A DNA stretch of 64,000 bases from Tunturiibacter gelidiferens. GTDB taxonomy: Bacteria > Acidobacteriota > Terriglobia > Terriglobales > Acidobacteriaceae. Below are positions 53,065 through 62,796 of this stretch, piece by piece (the stretch's first letter is position 1; every line of letters begins with the position of its first letter). The stretch covers positions 1,054,001-1,118,000 of the forward strand of contig NZ_JACCCV010000002.1 of assembly GCF_013410115.1 (NCBI RefSeq), given 5' to 3'. Under the pieces are notes generated by a model. That model had not been told where the DNA came from. It made no database searches and worked only from the letters and a program-made list of their open reading frames with translations. The position numbers and the translations under genes are program-made.

Positions 53065-54411
53065 ATGGCACATGCCTTTCTCTCAAAACGCATCGTCACT
53101 CCACAGGGCACACAACCCGGCGCGCTCCTCGTGGAGGACGGAACGATCCGCGCTGTCTGCCGCGCGTCCGAGGTTCCCACAGACGCCATCGTCCACAACT
53201 GCGGCAACGATGCTCTCCTTCCCGGGCTGGTGGATACACACGTACACATCAACCAGCCGGGACGTACCGAATGGGAAGGCTTCCGCACTGCGACCCGTGC
53301 AGCAGCAGCGGGAGGCTACGCTACCCTGATCGACATGCCACTCAACTGTCTCCCCGAGACCACCACCGTAGCCGCACTCGAAGAGAAGCGCGAAGCCGCA
53401 CAAGGAGAGTGTTTCGTAGACTGGGCACCGTGGGGCGGAGCCGTCGCGGACAATCAGCAGCACATCCTCCCTCTAGCGCAAGCCGGAGTCCTCGGCTTCA
53501 AATGCTTTCTCATCTACCCCGGCTGCGACGGCTTCACAATGATCGACCAGCAACAACTGGAAGCCGCGCTGCCATCGATCGCGCAGTCAGGCCTCCCTCT
53601 TCTCGTACACGCCGAACTGGCTGCCCCGATCGACGCTGCGACCCAGTCACTGCGCAACGCAGACTGGCGCCAATACCAAACCTATCTCGCTTCGCGCCCC
53701 GACGAAGCCGAACTCCAGGCCATTCGCCTGATGATCCGGCTCTGCCGCCAATACGACTTCCGCCTGCACATCGTTCACCTCTCCACCGCGCTCGCTCTGG
53801 CCGAGCTGACCTCCGCCCGCAAAGAAGGCCTCCCAATCACAGTCGAAACCTGCCCTCACTATCTGCACTTCGCCGCAGAAGAGATCCCCGACGGTGCAAC
53901 CCTGCTCAAGTGCGCGCCACCCATTCGCAGCAGGGAAAACCAACGAGGGCTCTGGCGCGGTCTTCGCGATGGAACCATCGACATGATCGTCACCGACCAC
54001 TCCCCCTGCCCGCCCGAGATGAAGCGCACAGACACTGGCCGCTTCGATCAGGCCTGGGGCGGTATCGCCAGCCTGTCCCTTGCGTTCTCGGTCATCCACA
54101 CGAACTGCACTCATCGCGGCCACACGCTCGAAGACATCGCGCGCTGGATGAGCGCAGCACCTGCAGCTCTCGCCGGTCTTACTCATCAGGCAGGCGCACT
54201 GCAATCCGGCCGTGACGCCAACTTCGTTGTCTTCGACACCGAGGCAGAGTTCACCGTAACTCCCGACAAACTACACTATCGCCACACCATTTCACCGTAC
54301 ATGGGGGAGACGCTGCGCGGCCTGGTAAAGGCCACCTATCTGCGAGGAGAGCCAGCTTACGTTGAAGGCACCTTCGCCCCCACGCCTCAGGGCCGTGAGG
54401 TCAAGTTATAG
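53065..54411 (+). CDS. allB: allantoinase
   Basis: A 448-residue cyclic amidohydrolase that opens allantoin to allantoate. DTHVHINQPGRTEWEGF carries the first metal His pair and GFKCFLIYPG the carbamylated Lys; VHAELA and HIVHLSTA give further metal His residues, and MIVTDHSPCPPEM the catalytic Asp. It heads the plus-strand ureide cluster; the next gene starts 14 bases later. Confidence 0.95.
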   Translation: MAHAFLSKRIVTPQGTQPGALLVEDGTIRAVCRASEVPTDAIVHNCGNDALLPGLVDTHVHINQPGRTEWEGFRTATRAAAAGGYATLIDMPLNCLPETTTVAALEEKREAAQGECFVDWAPWGGAVADNQQHILPLAQAGVLGFKCFLIYPGCDGFTMIDQQQLEAALPSIAQSGLPLLVHAELAAPIDAATQSLRNADWRQYQTYLASRPDEAELQAIRLMIRLCRQYDFRLHIVHLSTALALAELTSARKEGLPITVETCPHYLHFAAEEIPDGATLLKCAPPIRSRENQRGLWRGLRDGTIDMIVTDHSPCPPEMKRTDTGRFDQAWGGIASLSLAFSVIHTNCTHRGHTLEDIARWMSAAPAALAGLTHQAGALQSGRDANFVVFDTEAEFTVTPDKLHYRHTISPYMGETLRGLVKATYLRGEPAYVEGTFAPTPQGREVKL

Positions 54412-54424
54412 TAGGCAGACACGC

Positions 54425-54940
54425 ATGAACAAAGTTCTGGCCCGATGGAATTCGCTCGACCCCACCATTGCCGCCCGCGAGGCTCTCCCCTGCTGCGGCT
54501 CCCATGCGTGGGCAGAGACATTGGCATCCGCGCGCCCAATCGCCGACGAAGCTTCCCTCCTCGAAACCTCCGCTTCCATATGGTTTGCTCTTCCGGAGCA
54601 GGCATGGCAGGAGGCGTTCGACAGCCATCCCCGCATTGGCCAAAAGCATGCGCAGACCCAGACAACCGAAGAGTCTCTGCGCTGGTCGGCACAGGAGCAA
54701 CACGCAGCTCACTCCGACGACCATGCTGCGAAACTGGCTCTCGACGCAGCGAACCGTCTCTACGAACAGCGCTTCGACAGAATCTTCATTGTCTGCGCCT
54801 CAGGCAAGAAATCCGCGGAGATCCTTGCCATCCTTGAAAGCAGAATGCAAAACGACGCGGCCACAGAGCTACATGAAGCAGCCGAACAACAACGCCAGAT
54901 CACGCAGCTTCGCCTTCGTCGCTGGCTGGAGTCGGACTAA
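54425..54940 (+). CDS. uraD: OHCU decarboxylase
   Basis: A 171-residue 2-oxo-4-hydroxy-4-carboxy-5-ureidoimidazoline decarboxylase, the last step from urate to S-allantoin. The signature FDSHPRIGQ holds the catalytic His, FDRIFIVCASGKKSAEIL is the conserved C-terminal block, and EILAILESRM follows. The start at 54425 is preferred; the longer frame overlaps allB. Confidence 0.92.
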   Translation: MNKVLARWNSLDPTIAAREALPCCGSHAWAETLASARPIADEASLLETSASIWFALPEQAWQEAFDSHPRIGQKHAQTQTTEESLRWSAQEQHAAHSDDHAAKLALDAANRLYEQRFDRIFIVCASGKKSAEILAILESRMQNDAATELHEAAEQQRQITQLRLRRWLESD

Positions 54941-54942
54941 CG

Positions 54943-55281
54943 ATGGGCATCTCCACACATATTCTCGACACAGCCCTGGGACGGCCAGCCACAGGCGTCC
55001 CCATCACCCTCGCTCGCCTAACAGACGGGGAGTGGTCGTCCCTCAACGTAGCAATCACCGACGCCGACGGTCGCTGCAAACATCTCCTTCCTGCAACCGA
55101 AGCCCTGCAGCCGGGCATATATCGCGTTCACTTCGAAACCATCGCCTACTACAACCAGCATCAGCTGAGCGGCCTCTATCCATATATCGAAATCGTCTTT
55201 ACAGTCACCGAAGGCGAGCAGCACTACCACATCCCGCTACTTCTGACTGCGAACGGCTACACCACCTATCGAGGAAGCTGA
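54943..55281 (+). CDS. uraH: 5-hydroxyisourate hydrolase
   Basis: A 112-residue transthyretin-related hydrolase that opens 5-hydroxyisourate. ISTHILDTALGRPATGVPI at the N-terminus and the C-terminal YRGS tetrapeptide are the family signature, and YPYIEIVFTV with HYHIPLLLT gives the active-site His residues. It begins two bases after the uraD stop. Confidence 0.95.
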   Translation: MGISTHILDTALGRPATGVPITLARLTDGEWSSLNVAITDADGRCKHLLPATEALQPGIYRVHFETIAYYNQHQLSGLYPYIEIVFTVTEGEQHYHIPLLLTANGYTTYRGS

Positions 55282-55285
55282 CCAG

Positions 55286-56134
55286 ATGATTGAGCTGGCT
55301 GAAAATCGTTACGGAAAATCCCGGGTCCGCCTGATGAAGGTGACCCGCCACGCTCACGGCCACGACCTGCGCGAATGGACGGTTCAAGTCTTACTGAAAG
55401 GCGACTTCGAGACCGCTCACCTTGACGGGGACAACAGCAAAATCCTGCCGACAGACACGATGAAGAACACCGTCTACTCCCTCGCGCGAACTTCAAAGGC
55501 AACCGCCATGGAGGACTACGCCAAAGAGCTGGTCGACTTCCTGCTAGGACGAAATCCGCAGGTCTCCTCCGCCTCGGTCCGCATCGAAAGCACCATGTGG
55601 AAGCGCCTTACCGTTGACGGTGAACCACATCCCAGCGCCTTCATGCGTGGCAGCGGCGAACTTCAAACAACCAGTGTAGAACGCGAGCAGGGCGGCAGCT
55701 TTCACATCCTCTCGGGCCTCGACAACCTCGTCCTTCTCAAGACCGCCAACTCCGGCTTCGAGGGCTACATCAAGGACTCACTGACCACTCTGCCCGAGAC
55801 CAAAGATCGCCTCTTCGGAACCGCCGTCACTGCGGAGTGGCGCTACACCTCACCCGGTCTGAACTTCGATGCTTTACGTACAAAGCTTCGCGAGACGATG
55901 CTGCGCACCTTCGCCAACCACGACAGCAGATCCGTTCAGCAGACCCTCTACGCCATGGCAGAGAGCGCGCTCGAAGCCGTCCCTGCAATCAACGAGATCG
56001 AGATCACCATGCCCAACAAGCACTGCCTCCTCGTCGACCTCTCCCGCTTCAACCAGGACAATCCAAACGAGATCTTCGTCCCCACCGACGAACCCCACGG
56101 ATACATCGAGGCGCGCGTCCGCCGCAAATCGTGA
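55286..56134 (+). CDS. urate oxidase
   Basis: A 282-residue cofactor-free uricase with both T-fold halves: ENRYGKSRVRLMKVTRH and LPTDTMKNTVYSLAR (N-terminal half), and TAEWRYTSPGLNFDALRT and EITMPNKHCLLVDLSRF (C-terminal half). It oxidises urate to 5-hydroxyisourate, the substrate of the gene before it. AGGAAG precedes the ATG. Confidence 0.95.
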   Translation: MIELAENRYGKSRVRLMKVTRHAHGHDLREWTVQVLLKGDFETAHLDGDNSKILPTDTMKNTVYSLARTSKATAMEDYAKELVDFLLGRNPQVSSASVRIESTMWKRLTVDGEPHPSAFMRGSGELQTTSVEREQGGSFHILSGLDNLVLLKTANSGFEGYIKDSLTTLPETKDRLFGTAVTAEWRYTSPGLNFDALRTKLRETMLRTFANHDSRSVQQTLYAMAESALEAVPAINEIEITMPNKHCLLVDLSRFNQDNPNEIFVPTDEPHGYIEARVRRKS

Positions 56135-56153
56135 GCGCAGCAAATAAGCAACC

Positions 56154-57404
56154 ATGACAGGCACAAAAAGAGATTGCGCCACTCGCATCATCGCTCGCTG
56201 CCGCGAGATCGCCACTCACACCGAAGTCCCCGGTGAGATCACCCGTCGCTTCCTTACCCCTCCCATGCACGCCGTCCACGCGCTGCTGCGACAGTGGATG
56301 GAGGCCGCCGGAATGACGGTACACGTCGACGCCATCGGCAACCTTCGCGGACTTTTGCAGTCTCCTGTCCCGAACGCCCCTCGCCTGATCATCGGCTCGC
56401 ACCTCGACACCGTACCCAACGCCGGAGCCTTCGACGGCATCCTCGGGGTCATCCTTGGCATCGCCGTCGTCGAAGAATCACGAGAACACCGGCTTCCCTT
56501 CTCCCTCGAAGTCATCGGCTTTTCAGAGGAGGAAGGTGTCCGCTTCAGCAAAGCCTTCCTCGGCAGCCTCGCCGTTGTAGGAAAGCTCGATCCAGAGACA
56601 CTGCAGCGCACGGATCCAGATGGCGTAAGCATCGCAGAAGCCATACGCCACTACGGCCTAGATCCCGCAAACCTTCCCGCAGCAGTCTTATCCCGCGACG
56701 CCTTCGCTTATCTCGAGTTTCACATAGAACAGGGCCCCATTCTGGAGAGCGTGGGCGCATCACTCGGCGTCGTCGAGGCACTCGTAGGACAGACCCGCCT
56801 GCAACTCCTCTTCGAAGGACAGGCAAACCACGCCGGAACCACTCCAATGCACCTGCGACACGACGCAATGGCCGCCGCAGCCGAATGGATCGTCTCCGTC
56901 GAGGCCTACGCCACCGCTCACGAAGGCCTCGTCGCAACAGTCGGCAAGCTGGACGCCTTCCCCGGCGCTGGAAATGTCATCGCCGGCAGAGTAAAGACGT
57001 CGCTCGACATCCGCCACGCAGACGACAACACACGCCACGCTGCGGTCGACGCTCTGACGCAAATCGCAAAGAAAGCAGCAGCCAAACGCGGCGTAACCCT
57101 CACACTCATCACCGAGATGGAGCAGTCCGCTGTCCCGCTCGACCCCCGTGTCACAGCCTTACTGCAAAGCGCCGCCGCAAACGCTGGCTTCCCCAGCAAC
57201 AGAATGACCAGCGGAGCCGGCCACGATGCGATGATCCTCGCCCCAACCATCCCCTCGGCGATGCTCTTCCTCCGCAGCCCCGGTGGACTCAGTCACCACC
57301 CCGACGAAGCCGTACTCCCACAGGACGTAGAAGCCGCACTCTCAACTGCAATGGAGTTCCTCGCGCTCCTGAGCGATGATAAAACCAAGGATAGCCATGC
57401 ATAA
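56154..57404 (+). CDS. allC: allantoate amidohydrolase (M20 family)
   Basis: A 416-residue M20 amidase. GSHLDTVPNAGAFDGILGVI holds metal His and Asp, FSEEEGVRFSKAFLGSLAV the catalytic Glu, EFHIEQGPIL another His, and GQANHAGTTPM lines the active site; SGAGHDAMIL carries the last His. The EEGVRF-FLGS pattern matches plant allantoate amidohydrolase more than ureidoglycolate amidohydrolase. Product: ureidoglycine, CO2 and ammonia. The next gene overlaps it by 8 bases. Confidence 0.88.
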   Translation: MTGTKRDCATRIIARCREIATHTEVPGEITRRFLTPPMHAVHALLRQWMEAAGMTVHVDAIGNLRGLLQSPVPNAPRLIIGSHLDTVPNAGAFDGILGVILGIAVVEESREHRLPFSLEVIGFSEEEGVRFSKAFLGSLAVVGKLDPETLQRTDPDGVSIAEAIRHYGLDPANLPAAVLSRDAFAYLEFHIEQGPILESVGASLGVVEALVGQTRLQLLFEGQANHAGTTPMHLRHDAMAAAAEWIVSVEAYATAHEGLVATVGKLDAFPGAGNVIAGRVKTSLDIRHADDNTRHAAVDALTQIAKKAAAKRGVTLTLITEMEQSAVPLDPRVTALLQSAAANAGFPSNRMTSGAGHDAMILAPTIPSAMLFLRSPGGLSHHPDEAVLPQDVEAALSTAMEFLALLSDDKTKDSHA

Positions 57405-58131
57405 GCTGGGACAGACCCGCAGCACCAATCAGCGCGATCATCTTCTCCACACGCCGGACACCTTCGTCCGCACAGTGCTGCCCGGCATGGAACTCGCCAC
57501 CGCCGTCGTCCACATCTCCCCCGCAGCAGGCGCTGCCTTCACCCAATACACCGCCGAACTCGAACCCGGCGGCAAACTGGGACCCACATCCAACCAGCGT
57601 TTTATCTATACCCTCGAGGGTGCAGCCGATCTCGCAACCGACAGCACGTTTCAATCACTCATCCCAGGAAGCTTCACCTACATCCCTGAAGACGCCGCAC
57701 ACACACTTACCGCGCAACAGGCCACGCGCCTCGTCATCATCGAAAAACCCTACGAAGCGATCGCTTCCGTTCCTCCACCAGAGCTCCTCATAGGCCACGA
57801 AGATAAGACGCTCTCAGTCCCCCTCAACGACGACCCCGACCTCCAGGTTCGCAGCCTCCTGCCCGGCTCTCCGTCCTTCGATTTCGCGGTCAACACCATG
57901 ACTTACCAGCCCGGCGCCGCACTCAGCATGGTCGAGGTTCACATCATGGAGCACGGCCTTCTGATGCTTGAAGGCGGCGGCATCTATCGCCTCGGAGACA
58001 GCTGGTATCCAGTCACTGCAGGCGACTTCATCTGGATGGGACCCTTCTGTCCACAGTGGTTCGCAGCCATCGGCAAGCGTCCCGCAAAATACCTCATCTA
58101 CAAAGACTGGAACCGTCACCCACTGGTCTAG
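57397..58131 (+). CDS. allE: (S)-ureidoglycine aminohydrolase
   Basis: A 244-residue bicupin. The C-terminal block MEHGLLMLEGGGIYRLGDSW, then AGDFIWMGPFCPQWF and YLIYKDWNRHPL, is diagnostic for the AllE/plant UGlyAH manganese enzyme that releases ammonia from ureidoglycine. The start at 57397 has AAGGAT upstream; the in-frame ATG at 57376 lacks one. Confidence 0.92.
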   Translation: MHKLGQTRSTNQRDHLLHTPDTFVRTVLPGMELATAVVHISPAAGAAFTQYTAELEPGGKLGPTSNQRFIYTLEGAADLATDSTFQSLIPGSFTYIPEDAAHTLTAQQATRLVIIEKPYEAIASVPPPELLIGHEDKTLSVPLNDDPDLQVRSLLPGSPSFDFAVNTMTYQPGAALSMVEVHIMEHGLLMLEGGGIYRLGDSWYPVTAGDFIWMGPFCPQWFAAIGKRPAKYLIYKDWNRHPLV

Positions 58132-58168
58132 CATCTACGTCAACCTCGGCCAAAAGGAGGCAACAGTT

Positions 58169-59443
58169 TTGGCACAGCAAATTCAGATCGATCAACCACG
58201 GCTGACGAGCGAACTCGCAACCCTCGCAACCTTCACCGACGCCGAGCCCGTCAGCAACGGCACCTCCGTCACCCGCATCGTCTTCTCTCCAGACGATCTC
58301 CGCGCCCGCGCATGGCTCAAAGAACTTGCCACCGCCGACGGTTTCGAGGTTCGCGACGACGCCGTAGGCAACATCTTCATCCGCTGGACCGGCACTGACC
58401 CCGACGCGCCTGCAGTCGCCACCGGCTCACACACCGACGCCATCCCTCACGCCGGCATGTACGACGGCACCGTCGGCGTCCTCGGCGGTCTCGAAGCGAT
58501 GCGCACGCTCAAACGCAGCGGCCTGCAGCCCCGCCGCTCCATCGAACTCGTCATGTTCACCTCCGAAGAGCCCACCCGCTTCGGCATCGGCTGTCTCGGC
58601 AGCCGCCTAATGTCCGGGACCCTCGATCCTAAACAAGCCGACGCTCTCCACGAAGCCAACGAGCCAGCCGACACGGCCAAGACCCTCGCACAAGTTCGCA
58701 CGGCTGCGGGCTTCACCGGCGACCTCGCTTCGGTTAAGCTCTCACCGAACCACTACCACGCCTGGCTCGAACTCCACATCGAACAGGGTCCCCTGCTCGA
58801 ACGCGAAGGCACTCCCATCGGCATCGTCACCAGCATCGCCGCCCCCGCAGGCTATCGTTTCACCATCAGCGGCCTCGGCGGCCATGCAGGCGCGCTCCTC
58901 ATGCCCGACCGCAAAGACGCTCTCTGCGCCGCGGCCGAACTCATTCTCGCAATCGAAAAACACACCCTCGCCACCCATGCCATCGACACCGTTGCCACCG
59001 TCGGCACCTGCGAGGTCTTTCCGGGCGCAGTCAACAGCGTCCCCAGCCGTGTCGTCCTCCAACTCGACATCCGCGACACCGACCCCACCCGCCGCGAGTC
59101 CGTCACGCAGGCCATCCGCCGCGACATCGAAACCCTCCGCCAACGCCGCGGCGTCATCATCACCGAGCAGATCATCAACGCCGACGCCCCCGCGCAATCC
59201 TCCCCACACCTCGTCGAACTCCTCAAAGAGGTCTGCGCCACCCACGGCATCTCTCCCAGAAAGATGGTCAGCCGTGCCTATCACGACTCGCTGTTCATGG
59301 CCCGCATCGCACCCATCGCCATGATCTTCATCCCTTGCCGCAACGGCGTAAGCCACAGACCGGACGAATATGCCACGCCAGCGGATACCACTCTCGGGGT
59401 ACAGGTGCTTGCCTCAGCTCTTGCTAAACTAGCGTCAGAGTAA
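58169..59443 (+). CDS. ureidoglycolate amidohydrolase (M20 family)
   Basis: A 424-residue M20 amidase. GSHTDAIPHAGMYDGTVGVL and FTSEEPTRFGIGCLGSRLM match plant ureidoglycolate amidohydrolase, which releases glyoxylate, CO2 and two ammonia, and ELHIEQGPLL, GLGGHAGALLMP and SRAYHDSLFMAR complete the active site. The start is TTG 58169, 8 bases after AAGGAGG; no upstream ATG has a comparable site. It follows allE by 37 bases. Confidence 0.86.
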   Translation: MAQQIQIDQPRLTSELATLATFTDAEPVSNGTSVTRIVFSPDDLRARAWLKELATADGFEVRDDAVGNIFIRWTGTDPDAPAVATGSHTDAIPHAGMYDGTVGVLGGLEAMRTLKRSGLQPRRSIELVMFTSEEPTRFGIGCLGSRLMSGTLDPKQADALHEANEPADTAKTLAQVRTAAGFTGDLASVKLSPNHYHAWLELHIEQGPLLEREGTPIGIVTSIAAPAGYRFTISGLGGHAGALLMPDRKDALCAAAELILAIEKHTLATHAIDTVATVGTCEVFPGAVNSVPSRVVLQLDIRDTDPTRRESVTQAIRRDIETLRQRRGVIITEQIINADAPAQSSPHLVELLKEVCATHGISPRKMVSRAYHDSLFMARIAPIAMIFIPCRNGVSHRPDEYATPADTTLGVQVLASALAKLASE

Positions 59444-59456
59444 CTCCGCATTCGGC

Positions 59457-60893
59457 ATGGCCATCGAATCCATTAATCCCGCCACCGGCAAGCTGTTGCG
59501 CAGCTTCGACCCGCTCACCGACGAAGCCGCGCGCCAGAAGATCGCCCTCGCCGCCGACTCCTTTCGCACCTACTCTCTCGTGCCGCTCGAACACCGCGCC
59601 CTGTGGATGCGCAAGCTCGCCTCCATCCTCGAACACGAGATCGACGACCTCTCCATCCTCATCACCCAGGAGATGGGCAAGCCCCTTGAGGCAGCTCGCT
59701 TCGAGATCCTCAAATGCGCCGACGCCTGCCGCTACTACGCCGAACACGCTGCCCGCATCCTCGCACCCGAGTCCATCCCCACCGAAGACAACTACAGCTA
59801 CGTGCGGTGGGATCCAATCGGCATCGTGCTGGCCGTCATGCCGTGGAACTTCCCCTTCTGGCAGGTCTTCCGCTTCCTCGCACCGGCGCTCATGGCCGGC
59901 AACGTCGCTCTCCTTAAGCACGCCAACAACGTCCCGCAGTGCGCACTCGCCATCGAGTCCCTGGTTCGTCGCGCTGGCTTTCCCCGCGGCACCTTCCAAA
60001 GCCTCCTCCTCGAAATTCATCAAGTCGAAACCGTCTTGGGCGACGAGCGCGTAGCCGCCGTCACCGTCACCGGCAGCGAGACCGCAGGTCGAGCCATCGG
60101 CGCGCAGGCCGGCTGGCTCATCAAGAAATCCGTCCTCGAACTCGGCGGCAGCGATCCCTTTATCGTCATGCCCTCCGCCGATCTCGACGCCGCCATCGAA
60201 ACCGCCGTCCGCGCCCGCTGCGTCAACTCCGGACAATCCTGCATCGCGGCCAAACGCTTCATCGTCGCCGACGAGGTCTACGACGTCTTCGAATCGCGCT
60301 TCGTCGCAGGCATGGAAGCCATGCGCGTAGGCGACCCCATGAAAGACCGCACCGACATCGGCCCGCTCGCCACTGTTCGCGCCGTCGACCTGCTCGAGCA
60401 ACAAGTGCAAGCCGCCACACGCGCTGGAGCACGCATCCTCACAGGAGGCGAACGCATGCTCGGTACCGGCAACTACTTCGAGCCCACCGTCCTCACCGGC
60501 GTCCCACGCACCTCCGCCGTCTATCGCGAAGAGCTCTTCGGCCCCGTAGCCATGCTCTTCCGCGTCGAGAACATCAACGAGGCCATCGAGATCGCGAACG
60601 ACACCCCCTTCGGCCTCAGCGCCTCCGCCTGGACGCGCGACCCCGCCGAACAACAACGCTTCATCTCCGAGCTGCAATGCGGCGGCGTCTTCCTCAACGC
60701 CATGGTCGCCAGCGATCCCCGCCTGCCCTTCGGCGGCATCAAGCGCTCCGGCTATGGCCGCGAACTCTCCGCCGCAGGCATGCGCGAGTTCCTCAATGCA
60801 AAAACCGTCGTCATCTCCTCCGCGACGACCCCCAACGAACCCGCCACCAAGCCATACCTCGTCTCCACCGCCGACCCCTCCCCCACCCGCTAG
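59457..60893 (+). CDS. NAD(P)-dependent succinate-semialdehyde dehydrogenase-like ALDH
   Basis: A 478-residue aldehyde dehydrogenase. [45 protein letters not shown] (catalytic Glu) and [12 protein letters not shown] (catalytic Cys) are typical of the GabD/Sad branch. It starts 13 bases after the ureide gene, so it is probably the last gene of that operon, but succinate semialdehyde is not a known ureide product; its link to the pathway is unclear. Confidence 0.9.
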   Translation: MAIESINPATGKLLRSFDPLTDEAARQKIALAADSFRTYSLVPLEHRALWMRKLASILEHEIDDLSILITQEMGKPLEAARFEILKCADACRYYAEHAARILAPESIPTEDNYSYVRWDPIGIVLAVMPWNFPFWQVFRFLAPALMAGNVALLKHANNVPQCALAIESLVRRAGFPRGTFQSLLLEIHQVETVLGDERVAAVTVTGSETAGRAIGAQAGWLIKKSVLELGGSDPFIVMPSADLDAAIETAVRARCVNSGQSCIAAKRFIVADEVYDVFESRFVAGMEAMRVGDPMKDRTDIGPLATVRAVDLLEQQVQAATRAGARILTGGERMLGTGNYFEPTVLTGVPRTSAVYREELFGPVAMLFRVENINEAIEIANDTPFGLSASAWTRDPAEQQRFISELQCGGVFLNAMVASDPRLPFGGIKRSGYGRELSAAGMREFLNAKTVVISSATTPNEPATKPYLVSTADPSPTR

Positions 60894-60929
60894 CCTGTAT
60901 CAGCCCCGAGCGAATTGTAGGCATCCTTT

Positions 60930-60972
60930 GTCCTAAGCAAGATCGAACGGCTAGTCCTAAGCAAGATCGAAC
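60930..60972. repeat. two-copy direct repeat
   Basis: GTCCTAAGCAAGATCGAAC occurs at 60930-60948 and 60954-60972, a 24-base period, in the spacer after the aldehyde dehydrogenase gene. Confidence 0.85.
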
Positions 60973-60992
60973 ACCAAAGCCCCGAATAAGGT

Positions 60993-61095
60993 GGCCAAGC
61001 CGCGTATTAGGCCCTCGCTGTCATCCTGCCGAAGAGCTGGCCACGCCAGTATTAGCCTTTGCTGTCATCCTGAGCGCAGCGAAGGATCCCGACGA
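60993..61095. repeat. degenerate tandem repeat with TGTCATCCTG elements
   Basis: Two related units (60993-61028 and 61039-61072), each starting GGCCA and containing GTATTAG and GCTGTCATCCTG. The second runs into AGCGCAGCGAAGGATC, a motif I recall as a common dispersed repeat in acidobacterial and other genomes. The spacer 60894-61357 holds no gene that I can support. Confidence 0.6.
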
Positions 61096-61357
61096 ACTCC
61101 GCCACGCCCAAACCGCTCGTCCCTTTTCACCCACGCCTTTCAAGCCGTTGTCTGTTCTTAATCACCCTCTAGCAAGATGCGGCTCCATCCGGAAGCAATT
61201 AGTCTCTTGTGAAATTTAAATTCGGAACACTGACGCCTTCCCCTCTCCCAACACGAGACACCCGTTTTCGGCTAAGCTTCTGTGTCGTCGAGAAGCCGTC
61301 TCCGCTCGTCGTGAAGCCCTCGTCGACCAGACACACTTTTTACACAAGAGGATCACC

Positions 61358-62650
61358 ATGCCCGATCTCAAGTACTCCAGCGGCTTCGGAAATGAGTTTG
61401 CCACCGAGGCCCACCCCGGCGCACTCCCCGTCGGTCAGAACGCCCCACAAAAGGCCCCGCTCGGCCTCTACACCGAGCAGCTAAGCGGCAGCCCCTTCAC
61501 CGCGCCCCGCCTGCTCAACCGTCGCACCTGGACCTACCGGATCCGCCCTTCCGTCATGCACAAACCCTACGAGCGGATCGCCAACGGCATGGTTCGCGCC
61601 ACTCCATTCAACGAAATCGAAACCACACCCAACCAACTTCGCTGGGACCCGCTTCCACTACCAACGACGCCAGTCGACTTTGTAGACGGCCTCACCACCC
61701 TCGCCGGCAACGGCGACCTCACCATGCACTCCGGCGTCGCCATCCACATCTACGCCGCAACCAAGAGCATGACCGACCGCTTCTTCTACACCGCCGACGG
61801 CGAGCTTCTCTTCGTCCCCCAGCTCGGCCGGCTCATGCTCCACACCGAACTCGGCATCCTCGAACTCACCCCCGGCGAAGTCGCCATCATCCCCCGCGGC
61901 ATCAAGTTCCGCGTAGAGCTTCTCGACCCACAGGCCCGCGGCTATCTCCTCGAGAACTACGGCGCCAGCTTCCGCCTACCCGAGCTCGGCGCCATCGGCG
62001 CTAACGGCCTTGCAAACAGCCGCGACTTTCTCACCCCGCACGCCGCCTACGACGACCGCGACAACGGCACCTTCCAGGTCGTAGCAAAATTTCAGGGAAA
62101 TCTCTGGGCCTCCGACTTCGACCACTCCCCGCTCGACGTCGTCGCCTGGCACGGCAACTACGCTCCCTGCAAGTACGACCTCGCCCGCTTCAACTGCATC
62201 AACTCGGTCAGCTTTGACCACCCCGACCCCTCCATCTACACCGTCCTTACCTCGCCCAGCGAGATCCCCGGCACCGCAAACGTAGACTTCGCCATCTTCC
62301 CCCCGCGCTGGATCGTCGCCGAGCACACCTTCCGTCCGCCGTGGTTTCACCGCAACTTCATGAACGAGTTCATGGGCCTCGTCACCGGCGAGTACGACGC
62401 CAAAGCCGAAGGTTTCGTCCCCGGCGGAGCCAGCCTGCACAACTGCATGAGCGGTCACGGTCCCGACGCAGAAACCTTTGACCGCGCCAGCAAAGCCGAC
62501 CTCAAGCCTGTCAAACTCGAAGGCACCCTTGCCTTCATGTTCGAAACTCGCTTCGTCTGCTGCCCCACAAAGTTCGCAATGGATACCGCCGCCCGCCAGC
62601 ACGAGTACTACACCTGCTGGCAGACCCTGAAGAAGAACTTCAAACCGTAG
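61358..62650 (+). CDS. hmgA: homogentisate 1,2-dioxygenase
   Basis: A 430-residue non-heme iron dioxygenase that opens the homogentisate ring in tyrosine/phenylalanine breakdown. [19 protein letters not shown] is the family opening; iron ligands lie in [19 protein letters not shown] and the catalytic tail block in [15 protein letters not shown]. Length fits the family. AGAGGA precedes the ATG. No other pathway gene is adjacent. Confidence 0.97.
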   Translation: MPDLKYSSGFGNEFATEAHPGALPVGQNAPQKAPLGLYTEQLSGSPFTAPRLLNRRTWTYRIRPSVMHKPYERIANGMVRATPFNEIETTPNQLRWDPLPLPTTPVDFVDGLTTLAGNGDLTMHSGVAIHIYAATKSMTDRFFYTADGELLFVPQLGRLMLHTELGILELTPGEVAIIPRGIKFRVELLDPQARGYLLENYGASFRLPELGAIGANGLANSRDFLTPHAAYDDRDNGTFQVVAKFQGNLWASDFDHSPLDVVAWHGNYAPCKYDLARFNCINSVSFDHPDPSIYTVLTSPSEIPGTANVDFAIFPPRWIVAEHTFRPPWFHRNFMNEFMGLVTGEYDAKAEGFVPGGASLHNCMSGHGPDAETFDRASKADLKPVKLEGTLAFMFETRFVCCPTKFAMDTAARQHEYYTCWQTLKKNFKP

Positions 62651-62734
62651 CACTCATTCAAGCCGCAAGTCACATCCAGTCTCCGACCAACGGGAGGACC
62701 ATTGGTGTTCGGTCAAACGAGACAAGGTATACAA

Positions 62735-62780
62735 GTCACGAAGTGACCGCCCCACGCGCAGTGGGCCCGTCCGCCAGGAC
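62735..62780. repeat. three consecutive mini-hairpins
   Basis: GTCAC-gaa-GTGAC (62735-62747), CCCAC-gcgca-GTGGG (62751-62765) and GTCC-gcca-GGAC (62769-62780), spaced by 3 bases each. They lie between the convergent hmgA and receptor genes and may act in 3'-end formation or be a dispersed repeat. Confidence 0.7.
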
Positions 62781-62796
62781 GTCTCTTCCGTGCCCC

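Noticed and set aside
59424-60677. 417-codon minus-strand frame over the aldehyde dehydrogenase gene
   Set aside because: Overlaps catalytic motifs of a clear ALDH; composition is the complement of its codons.
59939-61219. 426-codon plus-strand frame rich in Arg and Pro
   Set aside because: Out-of-frame shadow of the ALDH gene that runs through the repeat spacer; extreme Arg/His composition and no homology.
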